Source: an uncultured Clostridium sp. (GTDB taxonomy: Bacteria > Bacillota > Clostridia > Lachnospirales > Lachnospiraceae). From it: 64,000 nt of DNA. The notes beneath the pieces were generated by a model. The model was given only the letters and a program-made list of their open reading frames with translations. It ran no database searches and was not told where the DNA came from. Position numbers and translations under genes: made by a program. How positions within the stretch are numbered: the first letter of the stretch is position 1; every line of letters starts with the position of its first letter. Where the stretch lies: assembly GCA_900549235.1 (NCBI GenBank), contig URNT01000003.1, positions 94,008 to 158,007 of the forward strand, in the 5' to 3' direction. Positions 50,440 to 59,637 of this stretch are shown one piece after another.

Positions 50440-51693
50440 CTAATTGGATGTTCGGTTGATAAATTCCGTTTTTGTCTTGGAATAGACAAATTTCTGGCTG
50501 GCGTACAGCCCATAATACCCTGACAGGGCAAAGGAGACGGCAATGACGATGGAAAAATATTCCATCCCCGCATAGCCGAACAGCTCCAGGGCGATCACCA
50601 GAGAGGTAATGGGACAGTTGGTTACTCCTGCAAATAAAGCCGCCATACCGCAGGCCGCGCAGAGGGATGGCGAAAAGCCGGTCAGGGTGCCAACCAGACA
50701 TCCAAAGGCAGCCCCCACACAAAGGGTAGGCACGATTTCTCCTCCCTTAAAGCCCGCTCCAAGGGCAACCGCCGTAAAAACCATTTTCAGAAAAAATGCC
50801 TCATAGCGTACATGGCCCTCAATACTCTCCTCGATCAGAGCCATGCTGCTGCCGCAGTAATCCCTGGTTCCCACAAGAAGGGTGAGAAGGATAAAAATAA
50901 TACTGCCTGCCAGAATACGGATATATGGATTTGGAAAATATTTCCGGTAAGTATGTTCGGACCAGTGAAGCATAATACATAAAAGAATGCTGACTCCGGC
51001 GCATAAAATGCCCAGTCCTACGATGTATACAGCGGTCTGGATGGTAACGGGAGGCACCTCTGTAATCGGAAAGCTCTCTCCCGGTATCCCTGCCCACCTG
51101 GCAATTCCCACTCCGATATAGGAGGTAAAAATACAGGGCACCAGGGCTGCGTAATACAGGACGCCAATGCTTACCACTTCAAGGGAAAAGATCCCCGCCG
51201 CTACCGGTGTGCCGAACAGCGCCGCAAAGACAGCGCTCATCCCGCACATGATGGCGATCTTTTTATCCTTTTCATCCAGCTTAAGCAGATTTCCCAGAGA
51301 ATTTCCGATGCTTCCTCCCAGCTGCAGGGCCGCGCCCTCGCGGCCGGAGGAGCCGCCTCCCAGATGGGTCAGGATGGTAGATAAAAAAATCAGAGGGCCG
51401 GTGGCAAAGGTTACCTTTTCATTGGAGGAAATAGCCAGGATCACCACATTGGTTCCCCGGTTCCCCTCCTCATTGAAGGTGTGGTACAGCCAGACGATAG
51501 CCAGTCCCATAACCGAAAGCAGGTAAAGCAGCCAGTCATGGGATTCTCTGGTTCCGGTGGCCCAGGAGACCCCCAGAGAAAACAGGCTGCCGGCCACGCC
51601 TCCTATGGTTCCGATCACAATGGAAATCAGGATCCATTTAATAAAGTAGCGGATATTTGACGCAATGCCTGCTCCTGTTTCTGTTACACTCAT
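50440..51693 (-). CDS. ClC-family anion channel/transporter, possibly fluoride-type
   Basis: This is a 417-residue ClC-superfamily membrane protein with the expected run of helices and no C-terminal CBS domains. The gating glutamate lies in GGGSSGREGAALQLGGS. The second anion-site motif GFKGGEIVPTLCVGA is present. The usual GSGIP serine motif is not seen; EGNRGTNVVILAI takes its place. That and the GREGA (rather than GREGP) form resemble the fluoride-type CLC-F group, so fluoride export is possible but not proven. The gene overlaps ilvA by four bases (ATGA). No fluoride riboswitch was seen. Confidence 0.83.
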   Translation of the reverse strand: MSVTETGAGIASNIRYFIKWILISIVIGTIGGVAGSLFSLGVSWATGTRESHDWLLYLLSVMGLAIVWLYHTFNEEGNRGTNVVILAISSNEKVTFATGPLIFLSTILTHLGGGSSGREGAALQLGGSIGNSLGNLLKLDEKDKKIAIMCGMSAVFAALFGTPVAAGIFSLEVVSIGVLYYAALVPCIFTSYIGVGIARWAGIPGESFPITEVPPVTIQTAVYIVGLGILCAGVSILLCIMLHWSEHTYRKYFPNPYIRILAGSIIFILLTLLVGTRDYCGSSMALIEESIEGHVRYEAFFLKMVFTAVALGAGFKGGEIVPTLCVGAAFGCLVGTLTGFSPSLCAACGMAALFAGVTNCPITSLVIALELFGYAGMEYFSIVIAVSFALSGYYGLYASQKFVYSKTKTEFINRTSN

Positions 51694-52925
51694 ATTTCGC
51701 TGTAGGTGCCCTTGAACTTAACCAGCTTTGGACGGTAGCCGGCGTTTGTAAGGGCGGCTACAATCTGGTTTTTGTGGTCGGTGCCAAAGGCCTCCATGGT
51801 GATACGCAGCTCTACAGCGGCGTTGCGGTTGATGCTCACAAACTGGTTGTGCTCCAGCTTGATGATATTTCCGTGTTCCTGGGCCAGAAGGGCGGATACC
51901 CTTGCAAGCTCCCCTGGTTTATCCGGCAAAAGGACGGATACGGTAAATACGCGGTCCCTCTGGATCAGGCCATGCTGTACGATGGAGGACATGGTGATCA
52001 CGTCCATATTGCCGCCGCTTAAAATAGAAACAATCTTTTTCTTCTCTACCTTCATATGCTTTAAAGCGGCAACTGTAAGAAGGCCGGAGTTCTCAACGAT
52101 CATCTTATGATTCTCTACCATATCCAGGAAGGCAACGATCAGCTCGTTGTCATCGATGGTGATAATATCATCCACATTTGCCTGGATATAGGGGAAAAGC
52201 TTTTCTCCCGGGCGCTTGACCGCAGTGCCGTCTGCAATGGTGGTCACCTGAGGAAGGGTGGTTACCTGGCCCTGGCGCAGGGACTCCTGCATACAGTTGG
52301 CGCCTGCCGGTTCCACTCCGATCACCTTGATCTTGGGATTTAACAGCTTCGCAAGGGTGGAAACGCCGGTGCAGAGACCGCCGCCGCCGATGGGAACTAA
52401 AATATAATCCACAGTAGGCAGCTCCTTGATGATTTCCATGGCAATAGAGCCCTGGCCTGTGGCTACATCCAGATCGTCAAAGGGATGTACAAAGGTGTAG
52501 CCATGTTCCTCTGCCAGCTTGTAGGCGTGGGCACAGGCCTCGTCAAATACGTCGCCCTCCAGAACCACCTCGGCTCCGTAGTTTTTGGTGCGGTTTACCT
52601 TCATAAGAGGGGTGGTGGTAGGCATAACCACCGTAGCCTTTACGCCGGCCAGCTTGGCTGCGTAGGCAACGCCCTGGGCGTGGTTTCCGGCAGAGGCAGT
52701 GATGAGGCCCCGGCTTTTTTCCTCCTCTGTCAGGGTGCTGATCTTATAGTAAGCGCCTCTTACCTTATAAGCACCTGTATACTGCAGGTTCTCCGGCTTA
52801 AAATAAACTCGGTTTCCGGTCTGCGCGGAAAAATATTCACTGTATACCAGCTTGGTTTCCAGGGTAACCTCTTTTACCCGTTCGGATGCTTCTTCGAATT
52901 TCTCTAATGTCAGTTCTTCCATCAT
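51690..52925 (-). CDS. ilvA: Threonine ammonia-lyase
   Basis: This is a 411-residue PLP enzyme that deaminates threonine to 2-oxobutanoate. The PLP Lys lies in TGAYKVRGAYYK, the phosphate loop is ASAGNHAQGVAYAA, and GGGGLCTG is present. The C-terminal 80 residues form an ACT-type regulatory domain (VLLPDKPGELARVSALL). The length fits the single-ACT form. It could serve isoleucine synthesis or catabolism. The start is ATG at 52925 with AGGAGG six bases upstream; an ATG one codon later is the alternative. It is the first gene of its operon and is not near other ilv genes. Confidence 0.92.
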   Translation of the reverse strand: MMEELTLEKFEEASERVKEVTLETKLVYSEYFSAQTGNRVYFKPENLQYTGAYKVRGAYYKISTLTEEEKSRGLITASAGNHAQGVAYAAKLAGVKATVVMPTTTPLMKVNRTKNYGAEVVLEGDVFDEACAHAYKLAEEHGYTFVHPFDDLDVATGQGSIAMEIIKELPTVDYILVPIGGGGLCTGVSTLAKLLNPKIKVIGVEPAGANCMQESLRQGQVTTLPQVTTIADGTAVKRPGEKLFPYIQANVDDIITIDDNELIVAFLDMVENHKMIVENSGLLTVAALKHMKVEKKKIVSILSGGNMDVITMSSIVQHGLIQRDRVFTVSVLLPDKPGELARVSALLAQEHGNIIKLEHNQFVSINRNAAVELRITMEAFGTDHKNQIVAALTNAGYRPKLVKFKGTYSEI

Positions 52926-52953
52926 AGGTGTCCTCCTCAAATTCCTTTCGTCA

Positions 52954-52982
52954 ACTATAGCACGTTACTGTACTAAAATCAA
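52954..52982 (-). promoter_or_regulatory. Sigma-A-type promoter of ilvA-clc operon
   Basis: A -35 box TTGATT (52977-52982) and a -10 box TATAGT (52954-52959) have 17-base spacing. The leader is under 30 bases, too short for a T-box or attenuator. Confidence 0.7.
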
Positions 52983-52997
52983 CTAAAACACGCACAC

Positions 52998-53933
52998 TTA
53001 TTCGCCCTGTACGTTAAAGAGAGCATTGACGAAATCGTCTGCGTTGAATTTCTGCAGGTCGTCGATCTTCTCTCCGATGCCAATGTATTTTACAGGGATT
53101 CCAAGCTCGGCCTGGATGGCAACGGCGATACCGCCCTTGGCAGTTCCGTCCAGCTTTGTAAGGATGATGCCGGTAATGTCAGCTACCTCCATAAACTGCC
53201 GGGCCTGGGCCATGGCATTCTGACCGGTGGTACCGTCTAAGACCACCAGGGTCTCCCGGTAGGCCTCCGGATACTCCTTGTCAATGATCCGGTTGATCTT
53301 CTTAAGCTCTTCCATCAGGTTTTTCTTATTGTGGAGGCGTCCCGCTGTATCGCAGATCAGTACGTCGGCCTTTCTTGACTTGGCGGCGGCTACGGCGTCA
53401 TAGATCACCGCTGCCGGGTCAGAGCCCTCCTGCTGGGAGATAATATCGACGCCTGCTCTGGTGGACCATTCGGTCAGCTGCTCGATGGCAGCGGCCCGGA
53501 AGGTATCCGCTGCCGCCAGGATCACCTTATGGCCGGAATCCTTCAGCTGCCCCGCCAGCTTTCCTACAGAGGTAGTCTTTCCTACGCCGTTGACACCGAT
53601 CACCAGGACAACGGATTTCCTGTGCTCAAATTCGTAGGCATTTTCCCCAAGGTCCATCTGCTTTTTAATGCTGTCGATCAGGATGGCCTTGCACTCCTCC
53701 GGTTCTTTGATATGCTGTTCCTTTACTTTATTTCTCAGATCCTCCACAATGGACATGGTGGTCTCTATGCCCAGATCTCCCATGATCAGAGTCTCCTCGA
53801 TTTCCTCATAGAAATCATCATCAATGGCGGAAAATCCGCTGAAAATAGAATCGATCCCTGATACGATATTGTTGCGCGTCTTGGTAAGACCTTCTACCAG
53901 ACGTCCGAAAAATCCTTTCTTTCCCTCAGCCAT
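52998..53933 (-). CDS. ftsY: Signal recognition particle receptor FtsY
   Basis: FtsY is the SRP receptor GTPase at the membrane. At 311 residues it has the NG core but none of the long acidic A domain of Gram-negative forms. Motifs are GVNGVGKTTSVGKLA, CDTAGRLHNKKNLM, TKLDGTAKGG and the C-terminal GIGEKIDDLQKF. A short basic, amphipathic N-terminus (GFFGRLVEGLTKTRNNI) probably contacts the membrane. AAGGAGG precedes the ATG. It follows smc by 14 bases, the usual Firmicutes order. Confidence 0.96.
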   Translation of the reverse strand: MAEGKKGFFGRLVEGLTKTRNNIVSGIDSIFSGFSAIDDDFYEEIEETLIMGDLGIETTMSIVEDLRNKVKEQHIKEPEECKAILIDSIKKQMDLGENAYEFEHRKSVVLVIGVNGVGKTTSVGKLAGQLKDSGHKVILAAADTFRAAAIEQLTEWSTRAGVDIISQQEGSDPAAVIYDAVAAAKSRKADVLICDTAGRLHNKKNLMEELKKINRIIDKEYPEAYRETLVVLDGTTGQNAMAQARQFMEVADITGIILTKLDGTAKGGIAVAIQAELGIPVKYIGIGEKIDDLQKFNADDFVNALFNVQGE

Positions 53934-53947
53934 ATGGCGTTCCTCCT

Positions 53948-56900
53948 TTATTTGTCCAGATCATCCTCGATCAGATTCACCGACACCAGCGTAGAAACCC
54001 CCTTCTCCTGCATGGTGATGCCGTAGAGGCGGTCCGCTGAAACCATGGTGCCCCTTCGGTGGGTGATGACGATGAACTGGGTATTTTTTGTCAGTTTGTG
54101 AAGGTAGCCCGCAAAGCGGTCTACGTTGGAATCGTCCAGAGCCGCCTCGATCTCGTCTAACAGACAGAAGGGCGAGGGCTTCAGGTTCTGGATGGCAAAC
54201 AGCAGGGAGATTGCAGTCAGGGCCTTCTCGCCGCCGGAAAGCTGCATCATGTTCTGGAGCTTTTTGCCGGGGGGCTGGGCAATAATCTGTATGCCTGCCT
54301 CCAGAATGTCCTCATCCTCTAAGAGGGTGAGCGTACCCCGGCCTCCTCCGAACAGCTCCTTAAATACCTTGTCAAACTCCGAGCGGATCTCGGCAAATTT
54401 CTCCTCAAACTGACGGCGCATCCCCGTATCCAGCTCCTCAATGATCCGTTCTAATTCTGCCCGCGCCGCTGTCAGATCCTCGTGCTGTGCCTTTAAAAAT
54501 TCATAGCGTTCCGATACCTCTTTGTAATCCTCAATGGCATTTACATTGATATTTCCAAGGCTGCGGATTTTTGCTTTTAATTCCTCGATCTCTGCCTTTA
54601 CCTGGGCTATGGACTGGTATTCCTCTTTTTTTAGCTCCAGGGCTGCGGAATAGGTCATTTCATATTCATTCCAGAGATAGGAAACTGCCTGCTCCTGCCG
54701 CTCCTCCAGCTTCTCCATCTGGGCCTGGATGCGGAACATATCCTTATCCAGATCAGCGATCCGGGCTGCAATGGCCTCCCGTCTGGACCAGAATTCCTTC
54801 TGCTTCTTTGAAAGGCCTTCCTTTTCCCCATTTTCCTTTGCGATGATCTCCTCCAGCTCTCCGGCCAGCTCTCCAGCCCGGCCGATCTGCTCCCGAAGAG
54901 TCTGGATGGAAGCTTCCTTTTCAATAATGGCCTGTCTGGCGTTTCCGCTGCCTGCTTCCAGGGAGGCAAATTCCTCTGTCAGGGCGCGGATTTCGCTGCG
55001 GATCCGTCCGGCGTTTTCCCGAATGAAATCCAGCTTCTGGCTGAAAGAGGCCAGATCCATCTGAAGGGAGGAAAGGGTGCCTGCCTGGGCCTCTCTCTCC
55101 CTACGGAGCCCTTCCAGCTCCTGGCTCTTTTGGGTGATCTCCTGATCCGCCTGTTCATTGCGGAGGGTAAGGTTTTCGGTGTCCTGGCTTAAGGCTGCCT
55201 GGCTTTCACCGATCTCCTTTAACTGATCCTCCAGCTGGCGGTGCTCCAGCACCAGGTCGGTAGAGGAGGAGGCAATCTCACGCTTTTTTTCCTCTAACCG
55301 GGTAATGCTAAGGTTTAAGGTATTTTCCCGGATCGCCAGCTCCTGAAGGGCCTTTTTCTGCCGTTCCAGCTCTTCCTTTTTTTCCTCGGAAAGCTGTTCA
55401 GCCATAACCAGCTCCTTCTGAAGGGCTTCCGTCTGGAGAAGGGCCTTCTGGCAGGCGGCCTCCAGCTCCTCGATCTCGCGGCGTCGTCCCAGAAGATTGC
55501 TGGAATTTTTGAAGGCGCCGCCGGTCATGGAGCCGCCGGGGCTTAAAAGCTCTCCTTCCAGAGTAACGATCCGAAGACTGTATTTGTACTTTCTTGCCAG
55601 GGCAATTGCGTGGTCAATGGTATCTGCAACTACCACCCGGCCTAACAGATACCGTGCAAGTCCCCGGTAGGCTTCAGCCGTATGTACCAGCTCATGGGCC
55701 AGTCCAAGGACACCGGGCTCCTTAAGGGCCTCCGGCTTTGGAAAGGGCGCTCCGTTTCCGATGCTTGTAAGGGGCAGGAAGGTGGCACGCCCAAATTTAT
55801 TTTTCTTCAGATGCTCGATCAGCTGCTTGGCTGTGGCTTCTGAATCGGTGACAATGTTCTGGATGCTTCCTCCAAGGGCGGTTTCGATGGCGGTCTCATA
55901 AGCCTGGTCTGTGGTGATCAGATCTGCCACCACACCGTGGATCCCCCGGATCCGGTCCCGGACCTCCATCACCCTCCGGATGCTGTTGCCGTAGCCGTCA
56001 TAACGCTCTGCCAGGTTTTTCAGGGATTCCAGCTTGGTGGAGGCGGTGTGATACTGCTGCTGCATATCATTCAGCTTCCGGTTCAGGCGGCGTATCTCCT
56101 GTCCGGCCGTCTCCAGCCCCTCCTCTGCCTCCTGAACCCGGAACCGGCACTGGTCTGCTTCTTCGCGAAGCTGTTCTAACGCCTTTTCCTCATTTCCAAT
56201 CAGCTCGTCCTGAACGGATTCGTCGCTTTTGTATTTTAACAGCTTCTGGGAAACCTCGCTGCGGCGCAGGTTCACCTGCTCCAGCATCGTCTCATAGCGC
56301 TGCTGCCTGGCAGTTAAAGAGGCCCGTTCATTGAGCGCCTGGATAATGGCTCCCTTGGCGGCCTCGATCTGTTCTTCCAGGAAGGCAATGGCCCTGTCGC
56401 TGGCCTCCAGGCTTTCCCTGGCTCTTTCCTCTCTGGCTTTGGCCTCCTGAACCTGCTGCTTGCCTTCCTCCTGCTGGGCTTCATAGCCGGAAAGCTGTTC
56501 CTTCCGTATAGACAGATCCTTTGTAATGGCCTCACGGCGGTTTTTCAGATGCTCCTCATTGGCCTCCTCTGTGTGGATCTGCTCTCTGAGGACGTTGATC
56601 TGGCCTTCCAGGCCGCCTTTTTCCATTACATTTTTATTATACTCTTCCTGGTGGGCCCGGATCTGCTCCTCCAGTCCTCCAAGAGCCTGTTCTAATGCCT
56701 CGTACTCCTGGCGGAGGGAATCAGACTGCTGCCTGCTGTCCTCTAAGTCCCCGCTTAAGAGACTGCGGCGCTTCTGGGTTTCTTCCAGCTGCTTTTTCGT
56801 ATCCTCTGTTTCCATAAGGAACCGGTTGGCGTCGCATATTTTTAAGCTGTCCTTTAACTGAAGGTATTCTCTGGCTGCCTTTGACTGGCGCTCTAAGGGG

Positions 56901-57508
56901 CCTACCTGCTTTTCCAGCTCTGATAAAATGTCGCTTACGCGAACCAGATTGGCCTGCTCGTCCTCCAGCTTTTTCTGGGCAATGGCCTTGCGGCGTTTGA
57001 ACTTTACAATGCCTGCGGCTTCGTCAAAAAGCTCCCTGCGCTCCTCCGGCTTTCCGCTTAAGATCTTGTCGATCTGGCCTTGGCCGATGATGGAATAGCC
57101 CTCCTTGCCGATACCGGTATCATAAAACAGCTCATTGATGTCCTTTAACCGGCAGGTGCTGCCATTGATCCGGTATTCGCTTTCGCCGGAGCGGTAGAGC
57201 CGTCTGGATACGGTGACCTGCTCATAGTCGATGGCCAGCTGATGATCGCTGTTGTCCAGGGTAATGGCCACATAGGCAAAGCCCTGGGGTTTGCGAAGCT
57301 CCGTACCAGAGAAGATCACGTCCTGCATACTGGCGCCCCGAAGCTGCTTGATCCTCTGTTCTCCAAGGACCCAGCGCACTGCGTCTGCTACATTGCTCTT
57401 GCCGCTTCCGTTTGGCCCCACGATACCGGTGATCCCGTTGTGAAACTCAAATAGAAGCTTGTTGGCAAAGGACTTAAAGCCCTGGATCTCAATACTTTTT
57501 AAATACAT
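53948..57508 (-). CDS. smc: Chromosome segregation protein SMC
   Basis: This is the canonical bacterial condensin ATPase, 1186 residues. It has Walker A GPNGSGKSNVADAVRW at about 32-47, two long coiled coils, a hinge at about 510-670 with GVVADLI and SPGGSMTGGA nearby, and a C-terminal head with LSGGEKALTAI and CLLDEIEAALDDSN. With ScpAB (not in this window) it extrudes DNA loops to separate chromosomes. It is encoded between rnc and ftsY. Its coexistence with the JetABC set at 26359-31734 means two SMC systems are encoded within 25 kb. Confidence 0.96.
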   Translation of the reverse strand: MYLKSIEIQGFKSFANKLLFEFHNGITGIVGPNGSGKSNVADAVRWVLGEQRIKQLRGASMQDVIFSGTELRKPQGFAYVAITLDNSDHQLAIDYEQVTVSRRLYRSGESEYRINGSTCRLKDINELFYDTGIGKEGYSIIGQGQIDKILSGKPEERRELFDEAAGIVKFKRRKAIAQKKLEDEQANLVRVSDILSELEKQVGPLERQSKAAREYLQLKDSLKICDANRFLMETEDTKKQLEETQKRRSLLSGDLEDSRQQSDSLRQEYEALEQALGGLEEQIRAHQEEYNKNVMEKGGLEGQINVLREQIHTEEANEEHLKNRREAITKDLSIRKEQLSGYEAQQEEGKQQVQEAKAREERARESLEASDRAIAFLEEQIEAAKGAIIQALNERASLTARQQRYETMLEQVNLRRSEVSQKLLKYKSDESVQDELIGNEEKALEQLREEADQCRFRVQEAEEGLETAGQEIRRLNRKLNDMQQQYHTASTKLESLKNLAERYDGYGNSIRRVMEVRDRIRGIHGVVADLITTDQAYETAIETALGGSIQNIVTDSEATAKQLIEHLKKNKFGRATFLPLTSIGNGAPFPKPEALKEPGVLGLAHELVHTAEAYRGLARYLLGRVVVADTIDHAIALARKYKYSLRIVTLEGELLSPGGSMTGGAFKNSSNLLGRRREIEELEAACQKALLQTEALQKELVMAEQLSEEKKEELERQKKALQELAIRENTLNLSITRLEEKKREIASSSTDLVLEHRQLEDQLKEIGESQAALSQDTENLTLRNEQADQEITQKSQELEGLRREREAQAGTLSSLQMDLASFSQKLDFIRENAGRIRSEIRALTEEFASLEAGSGNARQAIIEKEASIQTLREQIGRAGELAGELEEIIAKENGEKEGLSKKQKEFWSRREAIAARIADLDKDMFRIQAQMEKLEERQEQAVSYLWNEYEMTYSAALELKKEEYQSIAQVKAEIEELKAKIRSLGNINVNAIEDYKEVSERYEFLKAQHEDLTAARAELERIIEELDTGMRRQFEEKFAEIRSEFDKVFKELFGGGRGTLTLLEDEDILEAGIQIIAQPPGKKLQNMMQLSGGEKALTAISLLFAIQNLKPSPFCLLDEIEAALDDSNVDRFAGYLHKLTKNTQFIVITHRRGTMVSADRLYGITMQEKGVSTLVSVNLIEDDLDK

Positions 57509-57518
57509 ACCTCACCTG

Positions 57519-58208
57519 TTATCCTTTTGACTTAAGCTTCAATATGCCGTTGTAGGCTGCCACCTGCTCCGCCGCCTTTTTTGTGCGGCCTGTTCCCCGG
57601 CCGATCTCCTGCTCCCCGATTTTCGCCCGCACCTCAAACAGCTTATTGTGGTCCGGCCCATCTTCCTTTAAGATCTCATAACTTAAGGTTTCGCTGTGGC
57701 TGCTCTGGACCATTTCCTGCAAGATAGTCTTACTATCATAAAAGAGCTGCTTGTGCTCAATGTCATTTAAAATAAAGCGATGGATATACTCTTTTGCATT
57801 AGTAAAACCACCATCCAGATAGATGGCGCCGATCACCGCCTCCATAGCGTCTGATACCACCGAACTGCGGTTCCTTCCTCCGGTGGCGTCCTCTCCCTTT
57901 CCAAGAAGCAGGTATTCTCCCAGGGGGATCTCGCTGGCGCAGTAGGCCAGAGTGGGTTCACATACGATGCTGGCCCGGATCTTTGTCAGATCGCCTTCGG
58001 GAAGGTCTGCGTACTTGTGATAGAGAAATTCGCTTGTGGTGAGCTCCAGTACGGCGTCCCCTAAAAATTCCAGGCGCTCATTGCACTGGCAGTGTCCCAG
58101 GCGGTGCTCGTTGGCATAGGAGCTGTGGGTCAGGGCCTGAGTTAAAAGAGAGGGATCGTGAAACTGATAGCCGATCCTTTTTTGTAATTGGTTAATCTGG
58201 CTGTTCAT
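57519..58208 (-). CDS. rnc: Ribonuclease III
   Basis: This is a 229-residue dsRNA endonuclease for rRNA and mRNA processing. The catalytic motif ERLEFLGDAVLEL lies near residue 40 and the second acidic site in DAMEAVIGAIYLDGG. A C-terminal dsRNA-binding domain (about 155-225) follows. The ATG at 58208 is set by the family start MNSQINQLQKRIGYQF; upstream AGGAAGG is a fair ribosome site. The open frame to 58241 would enter the upstream terminator region. The gap to smc is ten bases. Confidence 0.95.
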   Translation of the reverse strand: MNSQINQLQKRIGYQFHDPSLLTQALTHSSYANEHRLGHCQCNERLEFLGDAVLELTTSEFLYHKYADLPEGDLTKIRASIVCEPTLAYCASEIPLGEYLLLGKGEDATGGRNRSSVVSDAMEAVIGAIYLDGGFTNAKEYIHRFILNDIEHKQLFYDSKTILQEMVQSSHSETLSYEILKEDGPDHNKLFEVRAKIGEQEIGRGTGRTKKAAEQVAAYNGILKLKSKG

Positions 58209-58230
58209 GCCTGTCTGTGTCCTTCCTTCC

Positions 58231-58269
58231 GTAAAACGCACAAAAGGGCTGTGCTACAGCCCCTTGTGC
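58231..58269 (-). terminator. Terminator after acpP
   Basis: About 14 pairs with one bulged base (arms within 58238-58252 and 58256-58269) close a tight loop, followed by GTTTTAC on minus. It lies a few bases after the acpP stop and directly before rnc, so rnc may depend on read-through. Confidence 0.75.
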
Positions 58270-58275
58270 CATCCA

Positions 58276-58506
58276 TTAATTTAATGTGTTCTTGATCTGC
58301 TCTACCGCGTCGCCTACGCTTACGATCTGCTCTGCGGCTTCATTTGGAATCTCAATGTCGAACTCCTCTTCAATTCCCATAATAATCTGGAAAATGTCCA
58401 GTGAATCCGCGCCCAGGTCATCTACGAATGTAGCTGCCATTGTCACTTCCTCCGCGTCAATGTTCAACACTTCTGCGATAATACCCTGTAATTTCTCAAA
58501 TTCCAT
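58276..58506 (-). CDS. acpP: Acyl carrier protein
   Basis: This is a 76-residue acidic four-helix protein that carries fatty-acyl chains on phosphopantetheine. The prosthetic-group serine lies in DLGADSLDIF near residue 36. The sequence is rich in Asp and Glu, as expected. GAGGAG precedes the ATG. It lies 18 bases after plsX, the conserved fatty-acid/phospholipid order. Confidence 0.96.
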   Translation of the reverse strand: MEFEKLQGIIAEVLNIDAEEVTMAATFVDDLGADSLDIFQIIMGIEEEFDIEIPNEAAEQIVSVGDAVEQIKNTLN

Positions 58507-58524
58507 TTTTAGACTCCTCTTTTT

Positions 58525-59535
58525 TTATTTTTCTTGTTTTTCGACCGTCAGGGACTGGCGGATCTTTTCGTTGATCTGCTGCTCCTTGAAGGTCATACAC
58601 TGAATAATGGAATTGCGCACCTCTGTACGCTTTGAATTGCCGTGGGTTTTGACTACCAGGCCCTTAAGTCCTAAAAGGGGCGCTCCGCCGTACTGGCTGG
58701 CGTCAAATGCCTTTAAGGTCTTTTTTAAGGCAGGCTTTACAAGAAGGGCCCCAAGCTTGCTGCGAAGAGAGGCCATCATACCTTCCTTTACCATGCCGAT
58801 CAGGGTCGCTCCCACTCCCTCGTAGAGCTTCAGGATCACGTTGCCTGTAAATGCTTCACAGACGATCACATCTGCCCCGCCGTGAGGGATTTCACGGGCC
58901 TCAATGCTTCCGATAAAGTTGATGTCTTTACACTCCTTTAAAAGAGGGAATGTTTCCTTTACCAGGGCGTTGCCCTTTTCTTCCTCCGCACCGATGTTGA
59001 CGATGGCCACCCGGGGATTTTTAATGCCTACGACATGCTCCATATAGATGGAGCCCATCCGGGCAAACTGCACCAGATGAGAGGGCCTTGCGTCTACATT
59101 GGCCCCGCAGTCTATGAGCAGGGATACTCCCTTTTCTGTAGGGATCAGGGGGGCCAGGGGCGGACGCTCTACTCCCTTGATCCGGCCTACCAGAACCTGG
59201 CCTCCCACCAGGATGGCTCCAGAGCTTCCAGCTGAAACAAAGGCGTCTGCTTCTCCCTTTTTCACCAGGTTCATACCGACAACGATGGATGAGTCCTTTT
59301 TGGTCCGGATGGCGTTTACCGGCGGCTCCTCTGTGGTGATCACTTCTGTGGCGTTTACCACCTGGATCTGCTCCTTGTTATAGGTGTGGCTGGCAAGCTC
59401 TTTGTTTATATCAGCCTCCCTGCCCACTAAAAGCACCTGGATCCCTGGCTTTGCGCCCACTGCCTCTACGGCGCCTGCCACCATCTCCGTGGGAGCATAA
59501 TCGCCGCCCATGGCATCTACTGCTACTTTGATCAT
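58525..59535 (-). CDS. plsX: Phosphate acyltransferase PlsX
   Basis: PlsX makes acyl-phosphate from acyl-ACP at the membrane, the first step of phospholipid synthesis in most Firmicutes. The 336-residue product has VAVDAMGGDYAP, PTEKGVSLLIDCGANVDARP and a GLVVKTHGNSKR C-terminal region. I chose the ATG at 59535 because AAAGGAG precedes it and the family N-terminus starts there; the frame is open to 59592, across the promoter. rpmF, which usually precedes plsX, lies 4.3 kb away beyond five inserted genes. Confidence 0.95.
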   Translation of the reverse strand: MIKVAVDAMGGDYAPTEMVAGAVEAVGAKPGIQVLLVGREADINKELASHTYNKEQIQVVNATEVITTEEPPVNAIRTKKDSSIVVGMNLVKKGEADAFVSAGSSGAILVGGQVLVGRIKGVERPPLAPLIPTEKGVSLLIDCGANVDARPSHLVQFARMGSIYMEHVVGIKNPRVAIVNIGAEEEKGNALVKETFPLLKECKDINFIGSIEAREIPHGGADVIVCEAFTGNVILKLYEGVGATLIGMVKEGMMASLRSKLGALLVKPALKKTLKAFDASQYGGAPLLGLKGLVVKTHGNSKRTEVRNSIIQCMTFKEQQINEKIRQSLTVEKQEK

Positions 59536-59570
59536 AAAAGACTCTCCTTTCGGTTCCGCATACATTTTAT

Positions 59571-59599
59571 AATATACTAAAAGACGGGGCATAAATCAA
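59571..59599 (-). promoter_or_regulatory. Promoter of plsX-acpP with possible FapR-like site
   Basis: A -35 box TTGATT (59594-59599) and a -10 box TATATT (59571-59576) have 17-base spacing on minus. The -10 overlaps TTAGTA followed by an imperfect inverted arm, which recalls the FapR operator TTAGTA-N5-TACTAA. The second arm is poor, so the operator call is tentative. Confidence 0.65.
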
Positions 59600-59637
59600 C
59601 CTGTTTTTAGCGGAAAAGCGCTGACCGGCAGCCTCAT

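Noticed and set aside
51600..51760. Possible fluoride riboswitch before the ClC gene
   Set aside because: The region is ilvA coding sequence, with the two genes overlapping by four bases.
52926..52997. Possible T-box or attenuator before ilvA
   Set aside because: The leader after the mapped-by-eye promoter is under 30 bases, too short for such an element.
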